A stretch of DNA of 64,000 nucleotides from Dietzia sp032248695 (GCF_032248695.1 NZ_JAVHXC010000003.1:572737-636736); one strand, 5' to 3'; positions 1-8,182 are shown, numbered from the stretch's first letter. Notes: a model not told the origin generated them from the letters alone. Made by a program: numbers and translations.

Positions 1-2
1 GC

Positions 3-386
3 GGCGGGATCATCATCGTCGGATCGGTCACCGGGTTCGTGGGATGCGAGGTGATGAGCGTGTACTCGGCCTCCAAGGCGTTCAGCCGCGTCTTCGCCGA
101 GGGCCTGTGGCTGGAGATGAGGGACCGCGGCGTGGACGTCCTCGCGCTCACCGCCGGCCCCACCCGGACCCCCGCCATGGACCGCGCCGGCCTGGACTTC
201 GACGCCGCGGGGATCGTGGCCTCGGACCCGGCCGACGTCGCGCGCGAGGGGCTCGAGCACCTCGCGGACGGGCCCGTCTGGGTTGTGGGCGAGCACTACG
301 AGAAGGCCAGGACGCTCTCCGGATTCCCGCGACGCGACCAGGTTCTCGCGGAGGCCGCGGCCGTACGGGAGATGATGGGGGTCTGA
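3..386 (+). CDS. Short-chain dehydrogenase/reductase (SDR), 5' partial
   Basis: The gene runs in from before the window; an open frame can be read from base 3. It keeps the C-terminal half of a classical SDR: a strand ending in 'IVGSVTG' (the catalytic Ser region), then the YxxxK active-site motif as YSASK about 24-28 residues in, then the 'AGPTRTP' loop after the sixth strand. SDRs reduce or oxidise carbonyl/alcohol groups with NAD(P)H in the cytoplasm; the substrate cannot be read here. The cofactor-binding TGxxxGxG part is outside the window. A strong hairpin follows the stop. Confidence 0.85.
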   Translation, partial: GGIIIVGSVTGFVGCEVMSVYSASKAFSRVFAEGLWLEMRDRGVDVLALTAGPTRTPAMDRAGLDFDAAGIVASDPADVAREGLEHLADGPVWVVGEHYEKARTLSGFPRRDQVLAEAAAVREMMGV

Positions 387-395
387 CCCCCTCGT

Positions 396-429
396 GAGGT
401 CCCGGCGTCGTACGCGGCGCCGGGACCTC
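396..429 (+). terminator. Terminator-like hairpin after SDR
   Basis: Perfect 12-bp arms (GAGGTCCCGGCG / CGCCGGGACCTC) separated by 10 nt, beginning 10 bases after the SDR stop and ending 45 bases before the IclR start. There is no clear U-tract, as is common in high-GC actinobacteria. Confidence 0.6.
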
Positions 430-474
430 CTCGTGCGCCCCGCCGCTGGGCCCTGGAGATTCGGAGTACGACAG

Positions 475-1269
475 ATGTCCGGTGAACGCCCCTCCGCCGA
501 CGGCGCGTCACTGCTCGACCGGTTCGACCTCATCCTCGACGCGATCGAGGAGGCCGGCTATCTCACGCTGACCGGGGTCATGGAGCGCACGGGGCTCGCC
601 CGGTCCACGGCCCACCGGCTGCTGCTGCAGATGGAGCGCCGGCAGTGGCTGTTCCGGGTGGGCACCAACTACGAGCTCGGCCCGCGGTTGTTCGACCTCG
701 GCACCGCGGGGCTGAGAAACCACTGGTTCTACCGCTCGGCCCGTCCCGCCCTGCACTGGCTCCACGTCCGCACCGGGTGCCTGGTGCACCTGGCGTTCCT
801 CCGGGGCACGGACGTGGTGTTCTGGGACAAGATCGGCGCCGGCGCCGGCGACGCGACCTTCGCCGGTCAGATCGGCGGGCGCGCCCCGGCCTCGGTCACG
901 GCCCTGGGCAAAGCGCTGCTCGCCGGCCAGCCGCCGGGCGTTCTCACGGCTCACACCCTCGCGGTGAACGCCTCCGGCCGGCCGACCCGGTCGCGGGCCG
1001 ACCTGCTGCGCGAGCTGGAGGAGATCCGGCACCGCGGCTACGCCTGGGACCGGGAGGAGTTCCATCCCGGGGTGGGGTGCCTGGCCACGGTGGTGCACGC
1101 CAACGCCGACGACCCGTCGAGCGCCTACCGCACCACCGCCGCGATCTCGCTGTGCGTGCCCGTCGACCGCCTCGACGCGCGCCTGGTGGCGCCGCTGATG
1201 ACGGCCAAGACCCGGATCACCCAGGCGGCCCGCGTCAACCCGATGATCGACCGCTCGCCGAGCGCCTGA
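475..1269 (+). CDS. IclR-family transcriptional regulator
   Basis: 264 aa. The N-terminal helix-turn-helix is seen at about residues 12-60 ('LTGVMERTGLARSTAHRLL'), followed by the IclR effector-binding domain with 'SVTALGKALLA' near the middle and 'AISLCVPVDR' towards the end. IclR proteins bind small acids or aromatic intermediates and control nearby catabolic genes. An upstream in-frame ATG at 394 exists, but it lies inside the hairpin after the previous gene, so the ATG at 475 is preferred. The convergent flavin reductase ends 11 bases after this gene; the regulator may serve the reductase/hydrolase pair downstream, which is an inference. Confidence 0.85.
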   Translation: MSGERPSADGASLLDRFDLILDAIEEAGYLTLTGVMERTGLARSTAHRLLLQMERRQWLFRVGTNYELGPRLFDLGTAGLRNHWFYRSARPALHWLHVRTGCLVHLAFLRGTDVVFWDKIGAGAGDATFAGQIGGRAPASVTALGKALLAGQPPGVLTAHTLAVNASGRPTRSRADLLRELEEIRHRGYAWDREEFHPGVGCLATVVHANADDPSSAYRTTAAISLCVPVDRLDARLVAPLMTAKTRITQAARVNPMIDRSPSA

Positions 1270-1279
1270 GCGCCCCGCC

Positions 1280-1945
1280 CTAGAACCAGTCGCCGGGGAC
1301 GTATCCCGCCAGCGCGCCGGCGGGTTCGCGGTACCCGGCGGCGGACACGGCCGCGGCCGCCGCCGCGATCCCCGGCGCCGCCGCCTGGGGGACTCCCGGC
1401 GCCGCCGCCTGCGCGGTCGCCGGGACAGCGGGCACCGGGCGGGCCATCTGCTCGTAGCGGCCCCGGAAGAACAGCAGCGGGTCGCCGTCGCACTCCGCCG
1501 GGCCGGCCCCGTGAACGTCGGCGAGGATCACGACGTGGTCGCCGCCGTCGACGACCCGCGCGACCGAGCAGTCGAACCACGCGAGCGCCCCGGCGATCAC
1601 GGGCATCCCGCGGTCCGTCCGGGCGAGCGGCACCCGCGAGAACTTGTCGGGGTCGCGGCCGCCCACCGTCGCGGAGACCTCGGCGGCATCCGCGCCGAGC
1701 ACGCTGACGGCGAAGTCGCCGCGCTCCAGCAGGGCCGGCAGCGTCCGGGACTGACGCATGACCGAGATCAGCACCATGGGCGGATCCAGCGACAGCGCCG
1801 AGAACGACTGGCAGGCGAAACCCGCCACCCCGGCGGGGCCCTCGGTCGCCACGACGGTGATGCCCGAGCAGAACCGACCGAGCAGCTCCCGCAGCGCCAG
1901 CGGGTCGGTGGGGTCGATCACGGAGTCCATGGGAACGATGTCCAT
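1280..1945 (-). CDS. Flavin reductase family protein (HsaB/HpaC-like)
   Basis: 221 aa. 'LLGRFCSGITVV' and 'GFACQSFSALSLDPPM' are typical of the FMN/FAD-binding split-barrel reductases that hand reduced flavin to two-component monooxygenases; 'LLFFRGRYEQM' ends the fold. Family knowledge: HsaB does this in steroid ring degradation, HpaC in hydroxyphenylacetate oxidation. No oxygenase partner is visible in the window. The last about 50 residues are an Ala/Pro-rich tail ending in Trp-Phe, unusual for the family. Start chosen at MDIVPMD; a longer frame runs upstream to 2101 but would overlap the divergent hydrolase gene. Confidence 0.85.
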   Translation of the reverse strand: MDIVPMDSVIDPTDPLALRELLGRFCSGITVVATEGPAGVAGFACQSFSALSLDPPMVLISVMRQSRTLPALLERGDFAVSVLGADAAEVSATVGGRDPDKFSRVPLARTDRGMPVIAGALAWFDCSVARVVDGGDHVVILADVHGAGPAECDGDPLLFFRGRYEQMARPVPAVPATAQAAAPGVPQAAAPGIAAAAAAVSAAGYREPAGALAGYVPGDWF

Positions 1946-2043
1946 GGGATACAGGTACCGCGCCGCGCGGGAACGGTCCGGTCGACTCCCGGTGAGCGGG
2001 ATCACGCCGTGTGGGGACCCGTGGGCGGGGGAGGCTGTTGCCC

Positions 2044-2937
2044 ATGACCGACCGCGCTGCCGCCCCGTCCGCACACGCCACCGCCTCGTTCGTCGAGCCA
2101 CCGCTCCGTGAGCTGGCCACCGAGCGGGGGGTCCTGCGATACCGCGAGGCCGGCGACGGCCCGACCCTGCTGCTGTTGCACGGTTCGGGGCCCGGCGTCA
2201 CCGGGTGGCGCAACTTTTCCGGCAACGTGCCGGTGTTCGCCGAGCACTTCCGGACCATCGTGCTGGAACTGCCCGGCTTCGGCGTCAGCGATCCCGCCGG
2301 CGACCTGCACCCCATGGCCTCCGCGCAGACCGCGGTGCAGGACTTCGTCGACGGCCTGGGCCTGGACAAGGTGAGCCTGATCGGCAACTCCATGGGCGGG
2401 TTCATCGCCACCCAGTTCGCGCTGGAGCGGCCCGAGCAGGTGGAGAAGCTGGTCACGGTCGGCGGGGCCGGCGTCTCGATCTTCTCGCCCGGCCCGGGGG
2501 AGGGGATCATCCGGCTGTCGGCCTTCGTCGAGGAGCCCACCCGGGAGCGGCTGGTGGAGTGGCTGCACTCGATGGTCTACGACAAGTCGCTGGTCACCGA
2601 CGAGATGATCGAGCAGCGCTGGGCCCAGGCGACCGATCCGGAGACGCTGGCCTCCTCGCGGCGCATGTACGGCCGTGAGGCGCTGGCCGCGATGGCGGCC
2701 GCCCCGGCCGACCCGTCGGTCGTGCCCGCGTGGGCCAGGTTCGGCCAGGTGCAGGCGCCGACCCTCATCACCTGGGGGCGCGACGACCGGGTCAGCCCGG
2801 TCGACATGGCGCTGCTGCCCCTACGGATGCTGCCGCGGGGGGAGATCCACGTGTTCCCCAACTGCGGGCACTGGGTGATGATCGAGCAGAAGGCGGCGTT
2901 CGAGTCCGTCGTGCTGGGGTTCCTCACCCGTCCGTGA
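2044..2937 (+). CDS. Alpha/beta hydrolase, meta-cleavage C-C hydrolase type (HsaD/MhpC-like)
   Basis: 297 aa. Shows the oxyanion region 'LLHGSGPGVTGW', nucleophile elbow GNSMGG (Ser about residue 116), Asp in 'WGRDDRVSP' and His in 'NCGHWVM', the full triad of carbon-carbon bond hydrolases acting on ring-fission products. GGGGGAGG lies about 11 bases before the ATG at 2044; the in-frame ATG at 2011 lacks such a site. It is divergent from the flavin reductase with 98 bases between starts, so the two probably share a control region. Assignment to steroid or simpler aromatic degradation cannot be settled from this gene alone. Confidence 0.85.
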   Translation: MTDRAAAPSAHATASFVEPPLRELATERGVLRYREAGDGPTLLLLHGSGPGVTGWRNFSGNVPVFAEHFRTIVLELPGFGVSDPAGDLHPMASAQTAVQDFVDGLGLDKVSLIGNSMGGFIATQFALERPEQVEKLVTVGGAGVSIFSPGPGEGIIRLSAFVEEPTRERLVEWLHSMVYDKSLVTDEMIEQRWAQATDPETLASSRRMYGREALAAMAAAPADPSVVPAWARFGQVQAPTLITWGRDDRVSPVDMALLPLRMLPRGEIHVFPNCGHWVMIEQKAAFESVVLGFLTRP

Positions 2938-2941
2938 CGAA

Positions 2942-2978
2942 CGCGGCCCCGGCTCCCCCACGGGGGACCGAGGCCGCG
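2942..2978. terminator. Strong hairpin between convergent genes
   Basis: Arms of about 17 bp (beginning CGCGGCC and ending GGCCGCG) with a few mismatches around a CA loop. It starts a few bases after the hydrolase stop and can serve both converging genes. Confidence 0.65.
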
Positions 2979-2984
2979 TCGCGG

Positions 2985-3001
2985 GGCCTGATGATCAGGC
3001 C
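2985..3001. terminator. Perfect 8-bp inverted repeat
   Basis: GGCCTGATGATCAGGCC: two 8-bp arms around a single G, just downstream of the stop of the small secreted-protein gene (read on the minus strand). A second terminator or a protein-binding palindrome; the tight loop argues for the latter as an alternative. Confidence 0.4.
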
Positions 3002-3031
3002 GTCACGGTGTCATTCCTTCAGGGTCAACCC

Positions 3032-3469
3032 TCAGGCGACGGCCGTGGTGACGGGCTCATCGTCGCCCTCGGGCGCGACGTTCTCGCCCTCGACGGGCTC
3101 CTCGGTGTCGACATCGCCCTCGGCGTCATCCTCGTCGGGGACCTCGGCGTCGATGCCCTGGAGGATGTCGATCGCGCCCTGGATGTCGCCCGAGAAGGCG
3201 GCGGCGATGGCGGCGTCAGCGTTGGCGCGGCAGTCCTCGCCGCTCAGCCCGGGCACCACGCCCTCGGCCGAGCCGAGGAAGTCGTAGGCGTCGATCGTGC
3301 CGCAGAGCTGCTCGGCGATCTCGGAGACCTCGGCGGGCGTCTCGACGGTCTCGCCCGCGCCGAGCGAACCGGCGTCGAGGCCGGGAACGGCGCTCTGGGC
3401 CGAGGCGAGCCCCGCACCGGCGAAGGACAGGGCGGCGGCGGAACCGATCACAGCGATGGTCTTCTTCAT
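3032..3469 (-). CDS. Small secreted acidic protein, unknown function
   Basis: 145 aa. A clear Sec signal peptide (MKKT basic start, hydrophobic run, ASA cleavage site before QSAVPG) is followed by a domain with two cysteines (in 'QLCGTIDAYD' and 'GEDCRANAD') that could form one disulphide, then a highly acidic Glu/Asp tail. GGAAGG sits 10 bases before the ATG at 3469; the GTG at 3478 would leave no room for it, so the shorter start is used. No known family recognised. A CRP/GlxR-type palindrome lies about 84 bases upstream, suggesting carbon- or cAMP-linked control. Confidence 0.75.
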   Translation of the reverse strand: MKKTIAVIGSAAALSFAGAGLASAQSAVPGLDAGSLGAGETVETPAEVSEIAEQLCGTIDAYDFLGSAEGVVPGLSGEDCRANADAAIAAAFSGDIQGAIDILQGIDAEVPDEDDAEGDVDTEEPVEGENVAPEGDDEPVTTAVA

Positions 3470-3552
3470 GTGCGTCACACCTTCCTATCGGGATTCCAGG
3501 GGATCTCCCCGGCGATATGCGGGCAACCGTAGCGACACGATCGGCACCTGGC

Positions 3553-3568
3553 TGTGATCCCGCTCACA
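3553..3568. promoter_or_regulatory. CRP/GlxR-type palindrome
   Basis: TGTGATCCCGCTCACA has perfect TGTGA/TCACA arms with the 6-base spacer of the actinobacterial GlxR/CRP consensus. It sits between divergent genes, 84 bases from the start at 3469 and 133 bases from that at 3701. Confidence 0.6.
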
Positions 3569-3700
3569 TGGAACCGTCTGTCAGCCGGGCGTGCAGGTTC
3601 GCTGTGCAGGGGAAACGCGGACTGTACGAATTCTTCTTCATGTGTCCACCCGGATGCCCGATCGTTTGCCGGACCGTGCGACTTCGGGGAGGCTTAGCCC

Positions 3701-4297
3701 ATGAGTGGAACCGCCGAGATCTACGATGCCGTCCTCGACCCGGGCAAGCTGGACCTGCTGCGCGGGTGGGTCCGCCGGCAGGACTGGTTCGACGGTGACC
3801 CCGAGCGCCTGGAGCAGGTGACGGCCTACCGCTTCGTCGACCCGGACGGTGAGGTCGGGATGGAGTCGTTCCTGCTCTCCGACGGCTCCCGGACCTACCA
3901 CGTGCCCGTGACGTACCGGGGCGGCGAGCTCTCCGACGCCTCCGAGGCGCTCGTCGGGGTGATGGAGCACTCGGTCCTCGGCCGCCGGTGGGTCTACGAC
4001 GCGCCCTCCGACCCGGTGTACGTGGCCGAGGTGTGCCGGGTGATCAGCCACCGCGACACCGCCGCCGACCACCTGCAGGTCGAGGACGGCACCGTGAGCC
4101 CCTCGCCGGTCAACATCCGCGGCGGCGGCGACGGGATCGGCCAGTCCGCCGAGGCGACCCCGCGGGTCATCCGCGTCGTCGACGAGGAGAACGACGCCGA
4201 GGCCGAGCGCCCGCTCATCGGCTCACCCGGCACGCTCAGCGGGACCTGGGAGGACGGCGACGGTACGCACACCGCGGTCCTCGTCGTCGTCACCTAG
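3701..4297 (+). CDS. Stand-alone maltokinase N-terminal cap-like protein
   Basis: 198 aa. The segment 'MEHSVLGRRWVYD' followed by 'DPVYVAEV' matches the N-terminal cap domain of actinobacterial maltokinases (Mak), which phosphorylate maltose for GlgE glycogen/glucan synthesis. Here the cap stands alone, about 200 aa, with no kinase domain after it and no Mak, TreS or GlgE gene nearby. Such free cap proteins are known in actinobacteria without a firm role. Likely cytoplasmic; no signal or membrane segment. Four 20-bp tandem repeats and a strong hairpin follow the stop. Confidence 0.75.
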   Translation: MSGTAEIYDAVLDPGKLDLLRGWVRRQDWFDGDPERLEQVTAYRFVDPDGEVGMESFLLSDGSRTYHVPVTYRGGELSDASEALVGVMEHSVLGRRWVYDAPSDPVYVAEVCRVISHRDTAADHLQVEDGTVSPSPVNIRGGGDGIGQSAEATPRVIRVVDEENDAEAERPLIGSPGTLSGTWEDGDGTHTAVLVVVT

Positions 4298-4300
4298 TCG

Positions 4301-4380
4301 CCCGGTCCCGCACCACCTCGCCCGGTCCCGCACCACCTCGCCCGGTCCCGCACCACCTCGCCCGGTCCCGCACCACCTCG
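4301..4380 (+). repeat. Four perfect 20-bp tandem repeats
   Basis: The unit CCCGGTCCCGCACCACCTCG is present exactly four times with no spacer, starting three bases after the stop of the maltokinase-cap gene. Likely a variable-number tandem repeat. Confidence 0.95.
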
Positions 4381-4399
4381 CCGAACGACCGCCACCACG

Positions 4400-4433
4400 A
4401 ACGCCCGCCCCGACGGCTGCCGGGGCGGGCGTT
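4400..4433. terminator. Bidirectional terminator hairpin
   Basis: Perfect 13-bp arms (AACGCCCGCCCCG / CGGGGCGGGCGTT) with an 8-base loop, placed between the converging maltokinase-cap and YceI genes; the arms end in TT on one strand and start with AA (TT on the other strand). Confidence 0.75.
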
Positions 4434-4470
4434 GACGTGCGGCGGCACCGGGGTGCGCCGCCGGGTCGGG

Positions 4471-5022
4471 TCAGGCGCTCTTGATGGCCGAGACCTCGAT
4501 CTCGAGGGTGATCTTCTCCGAGACCAGGACGCCGCCCGTCTCGAGCGCGGCGTTCCAGGTCAGGCCGAAGTCGCTGCGGTTGAGGGTGGTGGTGCCCTCG
4601 AAGCCCGCGCGCAGGTTGCCGAACGGGTCGGTGGCGGTGCCCTCGTACTCGAACGGGATGGTGACGGACTTGGTGGTGCCCTTGATGGTGAGGTCGCCGG
4701 TCACGTCCACGCCGCCCGAGCCGTTGGCCGCGATCTTCGTCGAGGTGAAGGTGATCTCGGGGTAGTTCTCCATGTCGAAGAAGTCGTTGGACTTCAGGTG
4801 CCCGTCGCGGTCGGCGTTGCGGGTGTCGATGGACGAGGCGTTGATGGTGACCTCGGCCTTCGCGCCGTCGATGCCCTCGGCCGGCACGGTGACGGTGCCC
4901 GTGAAGTCGTTGAACGCGCCGCGCACCTTGGTGATCATCGCGTGACGCGTGACGAAGCCGAGACGCGTGTGCGTGGGGTCGAGGGTCCAGGTGCCGGTGA
5001 GGTCGGTGAGGTTCGCGGTCAT
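4471..5022 (-). CDS. YceI-family lipid-binding protein
   Basis: 183 aa, full length for YceI. Starts 'LTGTWTLDPTHTRLGFVTRH' and continues with the expected barrel strands ('SNDFFDMENYPEITFTST', 'LTIKGTTKSVTIPF', 'RSDFGLTWN'). YceI proteins are lipocalin-like barrels binding long isoprenoid lipids; many are periplasmic, but this one has no signal peptide and is probably cytoplasmic. AAGGAG lies 5 bases before the ATG at 5022, which fixes the start; a longer frame to 5085 has no such site. A CRP/GlxR-type palindrome is about 100 bases upstream. Confidence 0.9.
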   Translation of the reverse strand: MTANLTDLTGTWTLDPTHTRLGFVTRHAMITKVRGAFNDFTGTVTVPAEGIDGAKAEVTINASSIDTRNADRDGHLKSNDFFDMENYPEITFTSTKIAANGSGGVDVTGDLTIKGTTKSVTIPFEYEGTATDPFGNLRAGFEGTTTLNRSDFGLTWNAALETGGVLVSEKITLEIEVSAIKSA

Positions 5023-5124
5023 GATGACTCCTTGTGGGATCGGTCCGGGCGGAGCCGGACGCTGCTCTTGTTGTTGTGTCACCAACGATAGGCGCTCATG
5101 GGTGACGCGTCAACTACCCAGTCC

Positions 5125-5140
5125 TGTGATCCGCTTCACA
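5125..5140. promoter_or_regulatory. CRP/GlxR-type palindrome upstream of yceI-like gene
   Basis: TGTGATCCGCTTCACA has perfect TGTGA/TCACA arms with a 6-base spacer. It lies 102 bases upstream of the YceI start, in the gap after the hydrolase gene. Confidence 0.6.
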
Positions 5141-5193
5141 CCCTACTCGCCGGCGCTCGAGGGGCGGTGGGCGATGACCTGCGGGGTGACGGA

Positions 5194-6141
5194 TCAGCCC
5201 ACCCGCCGCCGGAGGAAGTGCACCGCGTGCTCGACCGCGCTCTCGTGACACGGCCGGCCGTCGAACAGGTCGAAGTGGTCGCCGGGGTAGTGGCGGACCT
5301 CGGCACGCGCGGCGACCGCCGCCGTGGCCGCGGCGTGTGGCGGCGCGCTCCGGTCCAGGTCGGCGATCTGGAACAGCACGGGGACGTCGGCGAGGTCCTC
5401 GGCGTGCCGGCCGGGCCGGAACGAGCCCAACTCGGTGCCGATGGAGGCGCCCACCTCGTTGCGCCAGGACGGCCCGGCGACGGAGGTGTACGCCTCCTCG
5501 TACCCGTCGAGGGAGAGCAGCGCGTCGGAGCCGGGCGGGCCGACCAGGGGGAGCCGCGGCTCCTCGCGTCCGGCGGCCGCGAGGGCCTTGGCGGCGATCG
5601 CGGTGCCCGTCGCCCGTAGCAGCGAGGTCGGCTTGTGCTGGCGGGCGGCGGCCGCGGCGGCGGCACGGCCGTCGACCAGCGGGATCATCGTGATGACGGC
5701 CGCGATGTCGTCACGTCCGCGTGCCACCTCGAGCACGTGGCCGCCCGCGAGCGAGCAGCCCCACAGGATGATCCGCCGGGGGTCGACGCCGGGCTGGGCG
5801 GCGGCGGCCGCGATCGCGGCGCGGTAGTCCTCCTGCTGGCGGGCGGGCGAGACGACCTGGCGGGGGCTGCCCTCGGACCGGCCGAAGCCTCGGTAGTCGA
5901 AGGCCAGGGCGGCGTACCCCGCGGCGGCGAACGCCTCCGCGAACGGCAGGAGCCCGGAGTCGACGGTCCCGCCCAGACCGTGGGCCAGCACCACGGCGGG
6001 GCGCCCGGTGCCGGTGCCGCTCGCACCTGGGCCGCCCGCACCTGTGCCGCCCGCGCCGGCGGCGGGCAGGAAGGTCCCGCGGCACTCGGCGGCGTGCGGC
6101 CCGGTGCCGGAGCGGAACGTGACGTCGACGGCGGTGGTCAT
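5194..6141 (-). CDS. Alpha/beta hydrolase
   Basis: 315 aa. 'LAHGLGGTVDSGLLPF' gives the oxyanion region, 'FDYRGFGRSEG' the next loop, 'LWGCSLAGGHV' the nucleophile elbow (GxSxAG form seen in this subfamily), 'FQIADLDRS' the probable acid region and 'PGDHFDLFDG' the His. An esterase or similar serine hydrolase, cytoplasmic, substrate unknown. Start ATG at 6141 overlaps the TetR stop by ATGA and has AGGGAG upstream, so it is the last gene of an FMO-TetR-hydrolase operon. The FMO makes Baeyer-Villiger-type esters plausible products, with this hydrolase cleaving them (inference). Confidence 0.85.
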   Translation of the reverse strand: MTTAVDVTFRSGTGPHAAECRGTFLPAAGAGGTGAGGPGASGTGTGRPAVVLAHGLGGTVDSGLLPFAEAFAAAGYAALAFDYRGFGRSEGSPRQVVSPARQQEDYRAAIAAAAAQPGVDPRRIILWGCSLAGGHVLEVARGRDDIAAVITMIPLVDGRAAAAAAARQHKPTSLLRATGTAIAAKALAAAGREEPRLPLVGPPGSDALLSLDGYEEAYTSVAGPSWRNEVGASIGTELGSFRPGRHAEDLADVPVLFQIADLDRSAPPHAAATAAVAARAEVRHYPGDHFDLFDGRPCHESAVEHAVHFLRRRVG

Positions 6142-6812
6142 GCGGTTCTCCCTGGATCGGCGGCGGCCGCCGCGGCGCCCGTACCGGGGTCCACGGCGGG
6201 GTCGGGTCGGCCGTACACCGTGCGGACCCACATGTCGGCGGCCACGGTGAGCAGCGGTTCCCGGGTCCCGTCGGGGTCGTGGGCCAGCTGTTCGAGCACG
6301 GTCTCGTTGATGTGGATGAGCCCCTCGGCGAGCGCGTCGGCGTCGACCCCGTCCGGGGCGCGGCCGGCGGCGCGTTCGGCGCGCAGGAACTCCGCGACCC
6401 GCACCGCGAGCCGCGTGCGGCCCTCGTTCCACAGCGCGCGGGTCTGGGCGTGCTTGCTGCGGGCGGTGAGCAGCGCTCGGTAGATGTGGGCCTTGTCGAG
6501 GACGCGGTCGGTGAGTCGTTCGAGCGCGGCGGTGACGCGGGTGCGGAAGTCGCCCTCGCCGCCCACGACGGTGTCGACGGCGGTGCTCGCCTCGTCCTGC
6601 ACCATCGCCAGCAGGACGCCCACGGCGGCGGCCTTGGAGTCGAAGTAGAAGTAGAACGCCGAGCGGGTGATGCCGGCGGAGTCGGTGAGGTCGGCCACCG
6701 AGATGTCGTCGAGCGGGGTGCTCTTCAGCCGTTCATCGAGCGCGACGAGCAGTGCCTCACGCCTCCGGTCCCCGCGCGGGGAGGTGTTGCCCGACGGCGC
6801 CGCTGGCGTCAT
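6138..6812 (-). CDS. TetR/AcrR-family regulator, EthR-like
   Basis: 224 aa. The N-terminal helix-turn-helix is visible ('DDISVADLTDSAGITRSAFYFYF', residues about 34-57, matching EthR-type 'ITRPTFYFYF'), followed by an all-helical ligand domain. In mycobacteria EthR represses the neighbouring EthA FAD monooxygenase; here the regulator overlaps an FMO gene by ATGA and a hydrolase by ATGA, so all three are translationally coupled. The probable operator is the perfect palindrome at 8264-8279, ahead of the operon. The ligand is not predictable. Confidence 0.85.
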   Translation of the reverse strand: MTPAAPSGNTSPRGDRRREALLVALDERLKSTPLDDISVADLTDSAGITRSAFYFYFDSKAAAVGVLLAMVQDEASTAVDTVVGGEGDFRTRVTAALERLTDRVLDKAHIYRALLTARSKHAQTRALWNEGRTRLAVRVAEFLRAERAAGRAPDGVDADALAEGLIHINETVLEQLAHDPDGTREPLLTVAADMWVRTVYGRPDPAVDPGTGAAAAAADPGRTA

Positions 6813-8182
6813 GCCGTCACCCTGGCGCGGAAGGCGGGGCCGTGGGCGCGGGCGCGGTCGAGTCCTCGGGGTATCTCACGGGTACGCATGTCGTGTTCAT
6901 ACAGGAAGTAGTCGACCTGCTGCTGATGGCGTGGGGTGTCGAGCATGTGACCGATGTACTTCTTCTCGTCCTCCACGATCACCCTCTTCATCTCCTCGAC
7001 AGGTGGGGTGCGGTACAGCCCGGCCGCCCACGCGGCGACGAGCCGGGCCTGCGCCTCGACGAACGGGAACAGGGTGGGGGTGGCCTGGGCGAACCCGACG
7101 AACGCCAGGTCCTCGATCCCGGGGGTGAACATGCGCTTGTAGAGCGGCACGTGATTGTGGGCGTCGGCGGACAGGAAGTCACGGTCGAAGAACGGGAACG
7201 TGGTGTTGTAGCCCGTGGCCTGGATGATGACGTCGAACTCGGCGCTGGTGCCGTCGGTGAAGTGGACGGTGCGGCCGTCGAGGCGCTCGATGTCGCCCTT
7301 GGCGGTGACGTCGCCCGAGCCCAGCCGCAGTGGCAGCTCGACCGACTGGGTGGGGTGGGCCTCGAAGAACTTGTGGTTGGGCTTGGGCAGCCCGTACGAC
7401 TCGGGCCGGCCGGCGGACATGGGCTGCATGGTCTGGATGACCTTGCGCTGCCACGAGTAGGGCACGTAGGGGAAGGTCGCGAAGTACTTGTCGGCGGGCT
7501 TGCCGGCGATGTACTTGGGCACGATCCACGCGCTCGACCGGGTCGAGAGGGTGACCTCGTTGCGCATCACCTTGGACGAGAGCTCCACCGCGATGTCGGC
7601 GGCGCTGTTGCCCAGGCCCACCACGAGGATCTTCTTGTCCATGAGGTGCAGCGGGGTCCACGGGTCGATGTAGGCGTGGGAGTGGATCATCTCGCCGGTG
7701 AACTCGCCGGGGAAGTCGGCGAAGCGCGGATCCCAGTGGTGTCCGTTGCCCACGACGAGGGCGTCGACGTGTCGCGTCTCGGTGGGGCCGCTGCCGTCCG
7801 CGCCGGCGAGGGTGAGTTCCCAGCCGCCCTCCGGCAGGCGCTCGGCGTGCATGACCCGGGTTTCGAACTCGATCGAGCGCAGCAGGTCGAACGCCTCGGC
7901 GTAGTCGTCGAGGTACTGCTTGATCTGGGTGTGGTGGGGGAAGTCCGGGAACTCCTCCGGCATGGGGAAGTCGCGGAAGCTCAGCTGGTGCTTGGAAGTG
8001 TCGATGTGCAGGGAGCGGTACGCGCTCGAGCTGCCGTTGGGGTTGTCGAACGCCCAGTTCCCGCCGATCCGGTCGGACGCCTCGAAGCACACGACGTCGA
8101 TCCCGTAGTCGCGCAACATCTTCACCGTGGTCAGGCCGCTGATGCCGGCGCCGATCACGGCGATCCTGCAGGTCGATGTCAT
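6809..8182 (-). CDS. Flavin-containing monooxygenase (FMO/Baeyer-Villiger type)
   Basis: 457 aa. FAD-binding GxGxxG as GAGISG near residue 10, 'DRIGGNW' after the second strand, the FMO-type fingerprint around 'FTGEMIHSHAY' (FxGxxxHxxxY), a second Rossmann motif 'VVGLGNSAADIAVE' for NADPH, and 'IIQATGYN'. The length fits soluble FMOs that oxygenate N/S atoms or ketones. GAAGGGG lies 5 bases before ATG 8182. It heads the operon with TetR and hydrolase, and is divergent from an SDR gene; the set looks like an inducible alcohol-to-ketone-to-ester route (inference). Confidence 0.9.
   Translation of the reverse strand: MTSTCRIAVIGAGISGLTTVKMLRDYGIDVVCFEASDRIGGNWAFDNPNGSSSAYRSLHIDTSKHQLSFRDFPMPEEFPDFPHHTQIKQYLDDYAEAFDLLRSIEFETRVMHAERLPEGGWELTLAGADGSGPTETRHVDALVVGNGHHWDPRFADFPGEFTGEMIHSHAYIDPWTPLHLMDKKILVVGLGNSAADIAVELSSKVMRNEVTLSTRSSAWIVPKYIAGKPADKYFATFPYVPYSWQRKVIQTMQPMSAGRPESYGLPKPNHKFFEAHPTQSVELPLRLGSGDVTAKGDIERLDGRTVHFTDGTSAEFDVIIQATGYNTTFPFFDRDFLSADAHNHVPLYKRMFTPGIEDLAFVGFAQATPTLFPFVEAQARLVAAWAAGLYRTPPVEEMKRVIVEDEKKYIGHMLDTPRHQQQVDYFLYEHDMRTREIPRGLDRARAHGPAFRARVTA

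Noticed and set aside
4301..4380. Short repeat array as a possible CRISPR
   Set aside because: The units abut directly with no spacers and no cas gene is nearby; it is a plain tandem repeat.
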